Shown: in pieces, positions 28,932 to 41,488 of the stretch
How the letters are laid out: each line of letters opens with the position of its first letter
How positions within the stretch are numbered: the first letter of the stretch is position 1
NCBI RefSeq assembly: GCF_019097855.1
Contig: NZ_JAHRGL010000071.1
Coordinates: forward strand, 1 to 64,000
Direction: 5' to 3'
Origin: Geopseudomonas aromaticivorans
GTDB lineage: Bacteria > Pseudomonadota > Gammaproteobacteria > Pseudomonadales > Pseudomonadaceae
Length of the DNA: 64,000 nucleotides
Made by a program: the position numbers and the translations under genes
The notes under the pieces: model-generated
What the model saw: the letters and a program-made list of their open reading frames with translations, nothing else
The model's database searches: none
What the model was told of the DNA's origin: nothing

Positions 28932-29432
28932 ATGGCTAATAACGAGCAGAAGCGCGACGAAGGCTACATCGAGAAGCTGATCCAGGTTAACCGCGTTGCC
29001 AAGACCGTGAAGGGTGGTCGTATCTTCACCTTCACAGCCCTGACCGTGGTTGGTGACGGCAAGGGTCGTGTCGGTTTCGGTCGCGGCAAATCCCGCGAAG
29101 TGCCTGCTGCCATCCAGAAAGCGATGGAAGCTGCACGCCGCAACATGATCCAGGTCGATCTGAACGGCAGCACCCTGCAGTACCAGATCAAGTCTGCCCA
29201 TGGCGCCTCCAAGGTGTACATGCAGCCGGCTTCGGAAGGTACCGGCGTCATCGCCGGCGGCGCCATGCGTGCCGTCCTGGAAGTGGCTGGTGTGCAGAAC
29301 GTTCTGGCCAAATGCTACGGTTCGACCAACCCAGTGAACGTGGTTCATGCCACCTTCAAGGGTCTGAAGAACATGCAGTCTCCGGACTCCGTGGCGGCCA
29401 AGCGTGGCAAGCGTGTCGAGGAGATTCTCTGA
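28932..29432 (+). CDS. rpsE: 30S ribosomal protein S5
   Basis: S5 lies at the mRNA entry site and affects decoding accuracy. The 166-residue protein has the dsRNA-binding-like N-terminal domain ([19 protein letters not shown]) and [20 protein letters not shown]. It begins 3 bases after rplR. Confidence 0.98.
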   Translation: MANNEQKRDEGYIEKLIQVNRVAKTVKGGRIFTFTALTVVGDGKGRVGFGRGKSREVPAAIQKAMEAARRNMIQVDLNGSTLQYQIKSAHGASKVYMQPASEGTGVIAGGAMRAVLEVAGVQNVLAKCYGSTNPVNVVHATFKGLKNMQSPDSVAAKRGKRVEEIL

Positions 29433-29434
29433 TC

Positions 29435-29617
29435 ATGTCGAATGCCAAGATCAAAGTCACTCTGATCAAGAGTGTGATCGGTCGTCTGGCCAATCACAAG
29501 GCGTGCGTCAAGGGTCTCGGCCTGCGTCGCATCAACCACACCGTAGAAGTCATTGATACTCCCGAAAATCGCGGGATGATCAACAAGGCCTACTACCTGC
29601 TGCGTGTGGAGGGTTAA
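29435..29617 (+). CDS. rpmD: 50S ribosomal protein L30
   Basis: A 60-residue protein with the L30 signature [20 protein letters not shown]. The start at ATG 29435 follows the rpsE stop by 2 bases. It is two residues longer at the N-terminus than the form I remember from P. aeruginosa. Confidence 0.96.
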   Translation: MSNAKIKVTLIKSVIGRLANHKACVKGLGLRRINHTVEVIDTPENRGMINKAYYLLRVEG

Positions 29618-29620
29618 TCC

Positions 29621-30055
29621 ATGCAACTGAACGATCTGCGTTCCGCGCCGGGTGCCCGTCGCGAAAAGCTGCGTCCGGGCCGTGGTATCGGTAGCGGTCT
29701 GGGCAAGACCGGTGGCCGTGGCCACAAGGGTCAAACCTCTCGCTCCGGCGGCAAGATTGCCCCCGGCTTCGAGGGTGGCCAGCAGCCGCTGCACCGCCGT
29801 CTGCCGAAGTTCGGCTTCACCTCCCTGAAAGCCATGGATCGTGCAGAAGTGCGCACCTCCGAGCTGGCCAAGGTGGAAGGCGATGTCGTTACTGTGCAGG
29901 CTCTGAAGGACGCCAATCTGATCAACCAGCACGTACAGCGCGTGAAAGTCATGCTGTCCGGCGAAGTTGGTCGTGCGGTCACCCTGAAAGGTATCGCCGT
30001 CACCAAGGGTGCACGTGCGGCTATCGAAGCAGCTGGCGGCAAAATCGAGGACTAA
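29621..30055 (+). CDS. rplO: 50S ribosomal protein L15
   Basis: L15 is a late assembly protein of the 50S subunit. The 144-residue protein begins [20 protein letters not shown] and has the Gly/Arg-rich extension [23 protein letters not shown] near 30-55, given here as [12 protein letters not shown]. It directly abuts secY. Confidence 0.98.
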   Translation: MQLNDLRSAPGARREKLRPGRGIGSGLGKTGGRGHKGQTSRSGGKIAPGFEGGQQPLHRRLPKFGFTSLKAMDRAEVRTSELAKVEGDVVTVQALKDANLINQHVQRVKVMLSGEVGRAVTLKGIAVTKGARAAIEAAGGKIED

Positions 30056-31384
30056 ATGGCTAAGCAAGGTGCTCTCTCCGCGCTCAGCAATGGCGGGCTG
30101 TCCGAGCTCTGGGCTCGTTTGCGTTTCCTGTTCATGGCGATCATCGTCTATCGAATCGGCGCGCACATCCCGGTGCCCGGGATCAATCCTGACCGGCTGG
30201 CGCAGCTGTTCAAGCAGAACGAGGGGACCATTCTTAGCCTGTTCAACATGTTTTCCGGTGGTGCGCTGGAGCGCATGAGCATCTTTGCATTGGGGATCAT
30301 GCCGTACATCTCGGCGTCGATCATCATGCAGCTCATGAGCGTGGTCAGCCCGCAGCTGGAGCAGTTGAAGAAGGAAGGTGAGGCTGGCCGTCGCAAGATT
30401 AGCCAGTACACCCGCTACGGCACTGTTGCCCTGGCGTTGGTCCAGGCCATCGGCATGTCCGTTGGTCTGGCCGGTCAGGGTGTAGCCTTCAGCGCCGATT
30501 TCGGCTTCCACTTCGTGGCGGTCACCACCTTCGTGGCGGGTGCCCTGTTCATGATGTGGCTGGGTGAGCAGATCACCGAGCGCGGTATCGGCAACGGCAT
30601 TTCGATGCTGATCTTTGCCGGCATCGTGGCCGGTCTGCCCTCGGCGATCGGGCAGTCTTTCGAGTCTGCACGGCAGGGCGATATCAATATCTTCGCCCTG
30701 ATCGCCATCGGTCTGCTGGCGGTAGCGATCATCGGTTTCGTGGTGTTCATCGAGCGTGGTCAGCGCCGCATTGCGGTGCACTATGCCAAGCGTCAGCAGG
30801 GCCGCAAGGTCTTCGCGGCGCAGACCAGCCACCTGCCGCTGAAAGTGAACATGGCCGGTGTGATTCCGGCGATCTTTGCCAGCAGCATCCTGCTGTTCCC
30901 GGCCTCCCTGGGTGCCTGGTTCGGCCAGGGTGAGGGCATGGGCTGGATGCAGGACGTCGCGCAGGCCATCGCTCCCGGGCAGCCGTTGAACATTTTGCTG
31001 TTTAGTGCGGGGATCGTTTTCTTCTGCTTCTTCTATACGGCACTGATGTTCAACCCGAAGGATGTGGCGGAAAACCTGAAGAAGTCCGGTGCGTTCATTC
31101 CGGGTATCCGTCCCGGCGAGCAATCCGCGCGCTACATCGATGGCGTGCTGACGCGCTTGACCATGTTCGGTGCTCTGTACATGACGGCCGTGTGCCTGCT
31201 GCCCCAGTTCCTGGTGGTGGCGGCCAACGTGCCATTCTACCTTGGCGGGACCTCGTTGCTGATCGTCGTGGTGGTTGTGATGGACTTCATGTCCCAAGTA
31301 CAATCGCACCTCGTTTCGCACCAGTACGATTCCCTGATGAAGAAAGCCAACCTGAAGGGCTATGGCGGCGGCATGCTCCGCTGA
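30056..31384 (+). CDS. secY: Preprotein translocase subunit SecY
   Basis: SecY is the protein-conducting channel of the inner membrane and partners SecE (4424-4792). The 442-residue protein has ten hydrophobic segments, the plug region near [24 protein letters not shown] (given as [18 protein letters not shown]), and the cytoplasmic loop [15 protein letters not shown]. The ATG directly follows the rplO stop. Confidence 0.98.
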   Translation: MAKQGALSALSNGGLSELWARLRFLFMAIIVYRIGAHIPVPGINPDRLAQLFKQNEGTILSLFNMFSGGALERMSIFALGIMPYISASIIMQLMSVVSPQLEQLKKEGEAGRRKISQYTRYGTVALALVQAIGMSVGLAGQGVAFSADFGFHFVAVTTFVAGALFMMWLGEQITERGIGNGISMLIFAGIVAGLPSAIGQSFESARQGDINIFALIAIGLLAVAIIGFVVFIERGQRRIAVHYAKRQQGRKVFAAQTSHLPLKVNMAGVIPAIFASSILLFPASLGAWFGQGEGMGWMQDVAQAIAPGQPLNILLFSAGIVFFCFFYTALMFNPKDVAENLKKSGAFIPGIRPGEQSARYIDGVLTRLTMFGALYMTAVCLLPQFLVVAANVPFYLGGTSLLIVVVVVMDFMSQVQSHLVSHQYDSLMKKANLKGYGGGMLR

Positions 31385-31412
31385 TCAACCCGTAAGGTTC
31401 GAGGAGTTGGTG

Positions 31413-31529
31413 ATGAAAGTTCGTGCATCGGTTAAAAAGCTGTGCCGCAACTGCAAGATCGTTCGCCGTGAAGGCGTCGTTCGTGTGATCTGCAGCGCAG
31501 AGCCGCGCCACAAGCAGCGCCAAGGCTGA
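31413..31529 (+). CDS. rpmJ: 50S ribosomal protein L36 (zinc-binding form)
   Basis: A 38-residue protein ([19 protein letters not shown] then [19 protein letters not shown]) with the zinc ligands Cys11, Cys14, Cys27 and His32, so it is the zinc-requiring type. GAGGAG lies 7 bases before the ATG. It lies between secY and the hairpin that ends the spc group. Confidence 0.96.
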   Translation: MKVRASVKKLCRNCKIVRREGVVRVICSAEPRHKQRQG

Positions 31530-31544
31530 GTGTGATCTGCGAAC

Positions 31545-31587
31545 CAACCCGGCAGCTAGTGTGCTGCCGGGTTGATTATTTGTTATT
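31545..31587 (+). terminator. Terminator between rpmJ and rpsM
   Basis: CAACCCGGCAG (31545-31555) pairs with CTGCCGGGTTG (31564-31574), an 11-bp perfect stem, followed by the T-rich ATTATTTGTTATT. Confidence 0.8.
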
Positions 31588-31600
31588 ACAGCGTTAAGAT
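31572..31600 (+). promoter_or_regulatory. Candidate alpha operon (rpsM) promoter overlapping the terminator
   Basis: TTGATT (31572-31577) begins in the right arm of the terminator and TAAGAT (31595-31600) follows after 17 bp. A GCGCCC/GGGCGC hairpin (31603-31629) lies in the leader before rpsM, where S4 feedback acts in enterics. Confidence 0.65.
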
Positions 31601-31657
31601 CTGCGCCCTTTTCTTGGCTTCCGGGGCGCGGATAGCTGTCAATTGGAGTTTTTCTGA

Positions 31658-32014
31658 ATGGCCCGTATTGCAGGCGTCAACATTCCGGATAACAAACACA
31701 CTGTTATCTCGCTGACCTACATCTATGGTGTCGGTCGCACTACCGCGCAGAGCATCTGTGCGGCCACCGGGGTCAACCCGGCGGCGAAGATCAAAGATCT
31801 CTCTGACGAGCAGATCGAGCAGCTGCGTGGCGAAGTCGCCAAGCTCACCACCGAAGGTGACCTGCGCCGCGAAATCAACATGAACATCAAGCGCCTGATG
31901 GACCTCGGTTGCTACCGCGGCCTGCGTCATCGTCGCGGTCTGCCGGTTCATGGTCAGCGCACCAAGACCAACGCCCGTACTCGCAAGGGTCCGCGCAAGC
32001 CGATCCGCAAGTAA
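31658..32014 (+). CDS. rpsM: 30S ribosomal protein S13
   Basis: S13 contacts the P-site tRNA and 50S bridges. The 118-residue protein has [19 protein letters not shown] and the C-terminal [18 protein letters not shown] tail. First gene of the alpha operon. Confidence 0.98.
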   Translation: MARIAGVNIPDNKHTVISLTYIYGVGRTTAQSICAATGVNPAAKIKDLSDEQIEQLRGEVAKLTTEGDLRREINMNIKRLMDLGCYRGLRHRRGLPVHGQRTKTNARTRKGPRKPIRK

Positions 32015-32044
32015 TCGCATCCGCGAATCGACAGGAATATAGTC

Positions 32045-32434
32045 ATGGCAAAACCTGCTGCTCGTCCTCGTAAGAAAGTCAAAAAGACAGTGGTTGATGG
32101 CATCGCCCATATCCACGCGTCTTTCAACAACACCATCGTGACCATCACCGACCGTCAGGGCAATGCTCTGTCCTGGGCGACCTCGGGTGGTTCCGGTTTC
32201 CGCGGCTCGCGTAAGAGCACTCCGTTCGCTGCCCAGGTTGCAGCCGAGCGTGCCGGTCAGGCCGCTCTGGAGTACGGTCTGAAGAACCTCGACGTCAACG
32301 TCAAGGGTCCCGGTCCGGGCCGTGAATCCGCTGTGCGTGCTCTGAACGCCTGCGGTTACAAGATTGCCAGCATCACCGACGTGACGCCGATCCCGCACAA
32401 CGGGTGCCGTCCGCCGAAGAAGCGTCGCGTGTAA
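32045..32434 (+). CDS. rpsK: 30S ribosomal protein S11
   Basis: S11 forms part of the mRNA exit channel. The 129-residue protein has [20 protein letters not shown] and the C-terminal [18 protein letters not shown]. Confidence 0.98.
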   Translation: MAKPAARPRKKVKKTVVDGIAHIHASFNNTIVTITDRQGNALSWATSGGSGFRGSRKSTPFAAQVAAERAGQAALEYGLKNLDVNVKGPGPGRESAVRALNACGYKIASITDVTPIPHNGCRPPKKRRV

Positions 32435-32450
32435 TAGGAGACAGTGAAGA

Positions 32451-33071
32451 ATGGCTCGTTACATTGGTCCCAAATGCAAACTGTCCCGTCGCGAAGGCAC
32501 TGACCTTTTCCTCAAGAGCGGCGCTCGCGCCCTCGAGTCGAAGTGCAACATCGAAGCGGCCCCTGGTATCCACGGCCAGCGTCGTGGTCGCCTGTCCGAG
32601 TATGGCACCCAGCTGCGTGAAAAGCAGAAAGTTCGCCGCATCTACGGTGTGCTGGAGCGTCAGTTCAGCGGTTACTACAAGGAAGCAACCCGTCGCAAGG
32701 GTTCGACCGGCGAGAACCTGCTGCAGCTGCTCGAGTGCCGCCTGGACAACGTCGTATACCGCATGGGCTACGGTGCCACCCGCGCCGAATCCCGTCAGCT
32801 GGTTTCGCACAAGGCCATCACCGTCAACGGTCAGACCGTCAACATCCCGTCTTACCAAGTCAAGGCTGGCGACGTAGTCGCTATCCGCGAGAAGGCCAAG
32901 AACCAGCTGCGTATCGCTCAGGCTCTCGAGCTGTGCGCCCAGCGTGGCCGCGTTGAGTGGGTGGAAGTTGATGCCGAGAAGAAGTCCGGCGTGTTCAAGA
33001 GCGTGCCGGCTCGCAGCGATCTGTCCGCTGACATCAACGAAAACCTGATTGTCGAGCTCTACTCGAAGTAA
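32451..33071 (+). CDS. rpsD: 30S ribosomal protein S4
   Basis: S4 starts 30S assembly and in enterics represses the alpha operon. The 206-residue protein has the N-terminal [20 protein letters not shown] and the S4 RNA-binding domain ([20 protein letters not shown]). Confidence 0.98.
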   Translation: MARYIGPKCKLSRREGTDLFLKSGARALESKCNIEAAPGIHGQRRGRLSEYGTQLREKQKVRRIYGVLERQFSGYYKEATRRKGSTGENLLQLLECRLDNVVYRMGYGATRAESRQLVSHKAITVNGQTVNIPSYQVKAGDVVAIREKAKNQLRIAQALELCAQRGRVEWVEVDAEKKSGVFKSVPARSDLSADINENLIVELYSK

Positions 33072-33093
33072 GAGCTAGAAAATAGGTGCATCC

Positions 33094-34095
33094 ATGCAGA
33101 GTTCGGTAAATGAGTTTCTGACCCCCCGTCATATCGACGTTCAGGTGGTCAGCCCGACCCGCGCCAAGATCACGCTCGAGCCTCTCGAGCGCGGTTTTGG
33201 TCACACACTGGGCAACGCGCTGCGTCGCATCCTGTTGTCCTCCATGCCTGGCTGTGCAGTGGTTGAGGCTGAAATCGATGGCGTACTCCACGAGTACAGC
33301 GCCATCGAGGGTGTGCAGGAAGATGTAATCGAGATCCTGCTCAACCTGAAAGGCCTGGCCATCAAGCTGCACGGTCGCGATGAAGTGACTCTGACCCTGG
33401 CGAAGAAGGGCTCGGGCGTGGTGACCGCTGCCGATATTCAGCTGGATCACGATGTCGAGATCGTCAACGGTGATCACGTGATCGCCCACCTGGCGGACAA
33501 CGGCGCCCTGAACATGCGCATCAAGGTGGCGCGCGGCCGTGGCTATGAGCCCGCCGACGCCCGCCAGAGCGACGAGGATGAAAGCCGCAGTATCGGCCGC
33601 CTCCAGCTCGATGCCACGTTCAGCCCGGTGCGCCGTCTGGCCTACGTGGTGGAAAGCGCCCGTGTCGAGCAGCGGACCAACCTGGACAAGCTGGTTCTCG
33701 ACCTGGAAACCAACGGTACCCTCGATCCCGAAGAGGCCATTCGTCGTGCCGCGACCATCCTGCAGCAGCAGCTGGCCGCGTTCGTCGATCTCAAGGGTGA
33801 CAGCGCGCCGGTGGTGGAAGAGCAGGAAGACGAGATCGATCCGATCCTGCTGCGCCCTGTCGACGATCTGGAACTGACCGTGCGTTCGGCCAACTGCCTC
33901 AAGGCAGAGAACATCTACTACATCGGTGACCTGATTCAGCGCACCGAAGTAGAGCTGCTCAAGACGCCGAACCTGGGCAAGAAGTCCCTGACCGAGATCA
34001 AGGACGTTCTGGCTTCCCGCGGTCTTTCCCTCGGCATGCGCCTCGACAACTGGCCGCCGGCAAGTCTGAAAAAGGATGATAAGGCGACTGCCTGA
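33094..34095 (+). CDS. rpoA: DNA-directed RNA polymerase subunit alpha
   Basis: RpoA dimerises to start polymerase assembly and contacts UP elements and activators. The 333-residue protein has the N-terminal domain ([18 protein letters not shown]) and the C-terminal domain with [19 protein letters not shown] near 270, joined by an acidic linker. It lies between rpsD and rplQ as usual. Confidence 0.98.
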   Translation: MQSSVNEFLTPRHIDVQVVSPTRAKITLEPLERGFGHTLGNALRRILLSSMPGCAVVEAEIDGVLHEYSAIEGVQEDVIEILLNLKGLAIKLHGRDEVTLTLAKKGSGVVTAADIQLDHDVEIVNGDHVIAHLADNGALNMRIKVARGRGYEPADARQSDEDESRSIGRLQLDATFSPVRRLAYVVESARVEQRTNLDKLVLDLETNGTLDPEEAIRRAATILQQQLAAFVDLKGDSAPVVEEQEDEIDPILLRPVDDLELTVRSANCLKAENIYYIGDLIQRTEVELLKTPNLGKKSLTEIKDVLASRGLSLGMRLDNWPPASLKKDDKATA

Positions 34096-34140
34096 TCGTC
34101 CCCAATCACCGAACTCAAGGTTTGGTAAGGAATTTCAATC

Positions 34141-34530
34141 ATGCGTCATCGTAAAAGTGGCCGTCATCTGAGCCGCACCAGCGCCCACCGCAGTGCCATG
34201 TTCCAGAACATGGCGGTGTCGCTGTTCGAACACGAGCTGATCAAGACCACCCTGCCCAAGGCGAAAGAGCTGCGTCGCGTTGCCGAGCCGCTGATCACCC
34301 TGGCCAAGGTTGACAGCGTTGCCAACCGCCGTCTGGCTTTCGACCGTACCCGTTCGAAGGAAATGGTCGGCAAGCTGTTCAACGAGCTGGGCAAGCGCTA
34401 CGCCAACCGTCCGGGCGGCTACCTGCGCATCCTCAAGTGCGGTTTCCGCGCTGGCGACAACGCCCCCATGGCGTACGTCGAGCTGGTTGATCGTCCGGTT
34501 GCCGGTGCTGTGGAAGCAGCTGCCGAGTAA
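34141..34530 (+). CDS. rplQ: 50S ribosomal protein L17
   Basis: L17 lies near the tunnel exit. The 129-residue protein starts [20 protein letters not shown]. Last gene of the alpha operon. Confidence 0.98.
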   Translation: MRHRKSGRHLSRTSAHRSAMFQNMAVSLFEHELIKTTLPKAKELRRVAEPLITLAKVDSVANRRLAFDRTRSKEMVGKLFNELGKRYANRPGGYLRILKCGFRAGDNAPMAYVELVDRPVAGAVEAAAE

Positions 34531-34548
34531 GTTCGGGTGATTCACAAG

Positions 34549-34576
34549 AAACCGGGCCCTGTGCCCGGTTTTTTGT
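34549..34576 (+). terminator. alpha operon terminator
   Basis: AAACCGGGC (34549-34557) pairs with GCCCGGTTT (34563-34571) and continues into TTTGTTG. Confidence 0.88.
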
Positions 34577-34631
34577 TGCCTGCGTTTTCTGCTCGGGGCA
34601 ATTCTGGCCGTCATTCGGCGCACGGATACGA

Positions 34632-34659
34632 CAAGGCCGGGCTTTCATGCCCGGCCTTG
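34632..34659 (-). terminator. Hairpin at the 3' end of uvrA
   Basis: A perfect 11-bp stem, CAAGGCCGGGC and GCCCGGCCTTG with a 6-base loop, lies 25 bases beyond the uvrA stop between two convergent transcripts. Neither side has a clear T tract. Confidence 0.6.
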
Positions 34660-34684
34660 TCGTTGGTGGCGGGAGGCGCGGGGC

Positions 34685-37519
<2,835 letters not shown>

Positions 37520-37647
37520 TGCGGCCTCGCATGGCGGGCGGAAACCCACGAGTATACGGCCGCGTTCGGCCGAGCGGCAAAGCGCCGCGCCTGTGCCGGC
37601 GCACGCGGTGCTGCTAGAATCGTGCCCCCGTTTTTCGAGGTGTTGTC

Positions 37648-39033
37648 ATGCACGATCCGCACACTGAGCGCATGAGTCCGACCGAGCAGCGCGCGGCTGC
37701 CGGCCTGGCCTCGGTGTTCGCTTTCCGCATGCTCGGCATGTTCATGGTGCTGCCGGTGCTGGCGACCTACGGCCAGGACCTGGTGGGCGCCACGCCGCTG
37801 CTGATTGGCCTGGCCATCGGCGCCTACGGCCTGACCCAGGCCGTGCTGCAGATTCCCTTCGGCATCGTCTCCGACCGCGTCGGTCGCCTGCCGGTGATCT
37901 ACATCGGCCTGCTGATCTTCGCTGCCGGCGCGGCGCTGGCGGCCACCGCCGACTCCATCTGGGGGGTGATCGCCGGACGCGTGCTGCAGGGCGCCGGGGC
38001 GATCTCGGCGGCGGTGATGGCGCTGCTCTCCGACCTGACCCGCGAACAGCACCGCACCAAGGCGATGGCGATGATCGGCATGAGCATCGGCTTGTCGTTC
38101 GCCGTGGCCATGGTGGTCGGTCCGCTGCTGACCCGCGCCTTCGGTCTGTCCGGGCTGTTCTGGGTCACCGCCGGCATGGCCCTGCTCGGCATCCTGATCA
38201 TCGCCGTGCTGGTGCCCAAGCCGCAGCAAGCCCTGCAGCATCGTGAAGCGCGCGTGGCGAGCCAGGCGCTGGGAGCGACGCTGCGCCATCCGGACCTGCT
38301 GCGCCTGGACTTCGGCATCGCGGCGCTGCACGCCATCCTCATGGCCAGCTTCGTCGCCCTGCCGTTGGCACTGGTGGAGCGGGGCGGGCTGCCCAAGGAG
38401 GAGCACTGGTGGGTGTACCTGATCGGCCTGCTGGTCGGCTTCTTCGGCATGATCCCGTTCATCATCTACGGCGAGAAGAAGCGCCAGATGAAGCGCGTGC
38501 TGCTCGGTGCGGTGGCGCTGCTGCTGCTGTGCGAGCTGTTCTTCTGGCAGTTCGGCAGCAGCCTGCATGCGCTGGTGATCGGCAATCTGGTGTTCTTCAC
38601 CGCCTTCAACCTGCTGGAGGCGTCGCTACCGTCGCTGATCAGCAAGATGGCGCCGGCCGGTGGCAAGGGCACGGCGATGGGCGTGTACTCGACAAGCCAG
38701 TTCCTCGGCGCCGCACTGGGCGGCCTGCTCGGTGGCTGGCTGTTCCAGCAGGGCGGGGTGAGTGCCGTGTTCCTCGGCTGTGCGCTGCTGGCTGCCCTGT
38801 GGCTGGGGTTTGCTGCTACTATGCGCGAACCGCCGTATGTGACCAGTGTGCGCCTGCCGCTGTCGCCCCTGGCCCAGCGCGAGGCGGGGCTGGCCGCGCG
38901 CCTGAAGGCAACGCCCGGAGTGGCCGATGCCTTCGTGGTGGCCGAAGAGGCCGCCGTCTACGTCAAGGTGGATACCCAACAACTGGATCGCACGTCGCTC
39001 GAACGCCTGGTCAATCCGGCACCGGCGTGCTGA
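37648..39033 (+). CDS. YajR-type MFS transporter with C-terminal YAM-like domain
   Basis: The 461-residue protein has twelve hydrophobic segments, the MFS loop motif [12 protein letters not shown] near 73-84, and a soluble tail of about 65 residues (from [21 protein letters not shown] on) that looks like the ferredoxin-like YAM domain of Escherichia coli YajR. Substrate is unknown. It is divergent from uvrA and followed 16 bases later by ssb, as in P. aeruginosa. A TAGAAT hexamer (37615-37620) precedes it but the -35 is poor. ATG 37648 is used; an ATG nine codons later is also possible. Confidence 0.87.
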   Translation: MHDPHTERMSPTEQRAAAGLASVFAFRMLGMFMVLPVLATYGQDLVGATPLLIGLAIGAYGLTQAVLQIPFGIVSDRVGRLPVIYIGLLIFAAGAALAATADSIWGVIAGRVLQGAGAISAAVMALLSDLTREQHRTKAMAMIGMSIGLSFAVAMVVGPLLTRAFGLSGLFWVTAGMALLGILIIAVLVPKPQQALQHREARVASQALGATLRHPDLLRLDFGIAALHAILMASFVALPLALVERGGLPKEEHWWVYLIGLLVGFFGMIPFIIYGEKKRQMKRVLLGAVALLLLCELFFWQFGSSLHALVIGNLVFFTAFNLLEASLPSLISKMAPAGGKGTAMGVYSTSQFLGAALGGLLGGWLFQQGGVSAVFLGCALLAALWLGFAATMREPPYVTSVRLPLSPLAQREAGLAARLKATPGVADAFVVAEEAAVYVKVDTQQLDRTSLERLVNPAPAC

Positions 39034-39049
39034 AGCCGAGGAGAATTCT

Positions 39050-39547
39050 ATGGCTCGCGGAGTCAACAAAGTCATTCTGGTGGGTAACGTCGGTGGCGAC
39101 CCGGAAACCCGTTATCTGCCCAACGGCAACGCCGTGACCAACATCACCCTGGCCACCAGCGACAGCTGGAAGGACAAGCAGACCGGCCAGCTGCAGGAGC
39201 GCACCGAGTGGCACCGCGTGGTGTTCTTCGGCAAGGTCGCGGAAATCGCCGGCGAGTACCTGCGCAAGGGCTCGCAGGTGTACGTCGAAGGCCGCCTGCA
39301 GACCCGCGAATGGGAAAAGGACGGCGTCAAGCGCTACACCACCGAGATCGTGGTGGACATGGGTGGCCAGATGCAGCTGCTCGGTGGTCGTGGCGGCAAT
39401 GCCGGCGACGAAGCGCCGCGCGCGCCGCGTCCTCCGCGCGAAGCGCAGCAGCAGGCGCCGCGCCAATCGCGTCCTGCTCCGCAGCAACCGGCCGCCCAGC
39501 AGCCGGCGCCGGACTACGACAGCTTCGACGACGACATCCCGTTCTGA
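39050..39547 (+). CDS. ssb: Single-stranded DNA-binding protein
   Basis: SSB coats single-stranded DNA and recruits repair and replication proteins. The 165-residue protein has the OB fold (residues 1-110; [31 protein letters not shown]), a disordered Pro/Gln-rich linker (about 115-155) and the acidic interaction tip DFDDDIPF-like end (SFDDDIPF). ATG 39050 has GAGGAG upstream; longer reading in this frame overlaps the MFS gene. Confidence 0.98.
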   Translation: MARGVNKVILVGNVGGDPETRYLPNGNAVTNITLATSDSWKDKQTGQLQERTEWHRVVFFGKVAEIAGEYLRKGSQVYVEGRLQTREWEKDGVKRYTTEIVVDMGGQMQLLGGRGGNAGDEAPRAPRPPREAQQQAPRQSRPAPQQPAAQQPAPDYDSFDDDIPF

Positions 39548-39565
39548 CCGAGGTAGTCCATCACC

Positions 39566-40450
39566 ATGCGCATGCGCCTGATGCTGCTGGGCGGCGGTAA
39601 TGCCCTTGGACAGGCGCTGCTGCGCTTGGGGGCGGAAGAGAACATCGAGCTTCAGGCCCCGGTGCCGCCCGCACAGGGGTGGGATCCCGCCAGCCTGACC
39701 TGCCTGCTCGACGAGCAGCGCCCCGACGTGCTGATCAACCTGGCCTACTACCATGACTGGTTCCAGTCCGAGCAGGTCGAGGTCGAGCGCCTGTTCGTCC
39801 AGGAGCGCGCCATCGAGCGGCTGGCCGAGCTCTGCCTGCACCACGAGATCATCCTGCTGCAGCCTTCCAGCTACAAGGTGTTCGACGGCGCCCGCGCCAC
39901 GGCCTACAGCGAGAAGGACGACGTGCGCCCGCTGAGCATGCGTGGTCAGGCGCTGTGGCGCTTCGAGCAGCTGGTGCGGGCCGTCTGCCCGCGGCATATC
40001 CTGCTGCGCTTCGGCTGGCTGCTGGACGAGAGCCCGGAGGGGCGCCTGGGGCGCCTGCTCAAGTGGGCCGAGAGCGGCGAGGAGCTGTTCCTCGCCGACG
40101 ACCGCCGCGGCAATCCGACCCCGGTGGACGACGCCGCGCGGGTGATCCTCTCGGTGCTCAAGCAGCTCGATTGCAACGCGCCCTTGTGGGGTACCTATCA
40201 TTACGGCGGCATCGAGGCGACCACCAGTCTGGCCCTCGGCCAGGCGACCCTGGCCGAGGCGCGCCGCTACCGGTCGGAGCTACCCCAGGACCTCACGCCG
40301 CAACCCCATGCCGAACGGCCGGACGCCCCGGAAGAGCCGCAGCACGCGGTACTGGCCTGCAAGAAAATCCTCAACACCTTCGGCATCAAGCCACGCGCCT
40401 GGCGTGCGGCCCTGCCGGCATTGCTGGATCGCTACTACCGTCATGGCTGA
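39566..40450 (+). CDS. RmlD-like sugar-nucleotide reductase family protein, catalytic motif degenerate
   Basis: The 294-residue protein resembles the RmlD/dTDP-4-dehydrorhamnose reductase group of extended short-chain dehydrogenases: N-terminal Rossmann motif LLGGGNALGQALL (7-19), VLINLAYYHDW near 55-65, and QPSSYKVFDG near 98. At the place of the catalytic YxxxK it reads LSMRGQALWRFE (about 123-134), so both Tyr and Lys are missing. It may bind a nucleotide without doing normal reductase chemistry, or have a structural role. It overlaps the next epimerase gene by 8 bases, and the pair is followed by oprG; I remember the same pair next to oprG in P. aeruginosa. Confidence 0.75.
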   Translation: MRMRLMLLGGGNALGQALLRLGAEENIELQAPVPPAQGWDPASLTCLLDEQRPDVLINLAYYHDWFQSEQVEVERLFVQERAIERLAELCLHHEIILLQPSSYKVFDGARATAYSEKDDVRPLSMRGQALWRFEQLVRAVCPRHILLRFGWLLDESPEGRLGRLLKWAESGEELFLADDRRGNPTPVDDAARVILSVLKQLDCNAPLWGTYHYGGIEATTSLALGQATLAEARRYRSELPQDLTPQPHAERPDAPEEPQHAVLACKKILNTFGIKPRAWRAALPALLDRYYRHG

Positions 40451-41372
40451 CTCCCTGGTTCTGGTGACCGGCGGCGCGGGTTTCATCGGCTCGCACCTGG
40501 TCGACGCGCTGCTGGCGCGCGGCCATGCGGTGCGCGTGCTGGACAACTTCTCCACCGGCAAGCGCAACAATCTGCCGCTGGATAATCCGCGCCTCGAGCT
40601 GGTGGTGGGCGATGTCGCCGATGCGGCGGCGCTGCGCGCCGCGCTCGCCGGTTGCACGGCGGTGGCCCATCTGGCTGCGGTGGCTTCGGTGCAGGCCTCG
40701 GTGGACGATCCGGTGAGTACCCACCAGAGCAACTTCATCGGCACGCTGAATCTGTGCGAGGCGATGCGCGAGCAAGGCGTGCGCCGGGTGGTGTTCGCCT
40801 CCAGCGCGGCGGTGTACGGGCAGAACGGCGAGGGCGAGGCGATCGACGAGGACACGCCGAAGGCGCCGCTGACCCCCTACGCGGCGGACAAGCTGGCCAG
40901 CGAGTACTACCTCGATTTCTATCGCCGCCAGCATGGCCTCACGCCGGCGATCTTCCGCTTCTTCAATGTTTTCGGTCCACGCCAGGATCCGTCCTCGCCG
41001 TATTCCGGGGTGATCAGCATCTTCAGCGAGCGAGCCCAGGCCGGCCTGCCGATCAGCGTGTTCGGCGACGGCGAACAGACCCGCGACTTCGTCTACGTCG
41101 CCGACGTGGTGGCGCTGCTGGTGCAGGCACTGGAGCTGCCGCAGGTGGAAGCGGGGGCGGTGAACGTCGGCCTCAATCGCGCCACCAGCCTGAACCAGCT
41201 GCTGGCGGCCCTCGGCGAGCTGCTCGGCGGCCTGCCGCCGGTGACCTACGGCGCCGCGCGTGCCGGCGATATCCGTCACTCGCGGGCGGACAACCGGCGA
41301 ATGCTGGCGCGCTTCGCCTGCCCCGAGCCGACGCCGTTCAAGACCGGGCTGGCACGGCTGCTCGGGCGCTGA
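40443..41372 (+). CDS. NAD-dependent UDP-sugar epimerase (GalE/WbpP-like)
   Basis: The 309-residue extended SDR has the NAD motif TGGAGFIGSHL (9-19), the serine motif FASSAAVYG near 118, the catalytic YAADK, and FFNVFGPRQDPSSPYSGVIS typical of UDP-glucose or UDP-N-acetylglucosamine 4-epimerases. The substrate cannot be fixed from sequence. ATG 40443 overlaps the previous gene by 8 bases, so the two are probably coupled. A strong bidirectional terminator follows. Confidence 0.85.
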   Translation: MADSLVLVTGGAGFIGSHLVDALLARGHAVRVLDNFSTGKRNNLPLDNPRLELVVGDVADAAALRAALAGCTAVAHLAAVASVQASVDDPVSTHQSNFIGTLNLCEAMREQGVRRVVFASSAAVYGQNGEGEAIDEDTPKAPLTPYAADKLASEYYLDFYRRQHGLTPAIFRFFNVFGPRQDPSSPYSGVISIFSERAQAGLPISVFGDGEQTRDFVYVADVVALLVQALELPQVEAGAVNVGLNRATSLNQLLAALGELLGGLPPVTYGAARAGDIRHSRADNRRMLARFACPEPTPFKTGLARLLGR

Positions 41373-41427
41373 CGGCTGCTGCGCTGCGTAGCGGAGTAGC
41401 GGACGCGGTTGAAACCGCATGGCCCAC

Positions 41428-41463
41428 AACGACAAAAGGCACCCGAAGGTGCCTTTTGTCGTT
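41428..41463 (+). terminator. Bidirectional terminator between the epimerase and oprG
   Basis: A perfect 16-bp stem (AACGACAAAAGGCACC with its complement, loop CGAA) with A/T-rich outer ends on both strands. It serves the epimerase on the plus strand and oprG on the minus strand. Confidence 0.9.
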
Positions 41464-41488
41464 TCTGTCGCCGTTGGGGGTACGGTTA

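Noticed and set aside
37520-37647. LexA box in the uvrA-MFS gap
   Set aside because: No CTG-N10-CAG palindrome of acceptable quality was found.
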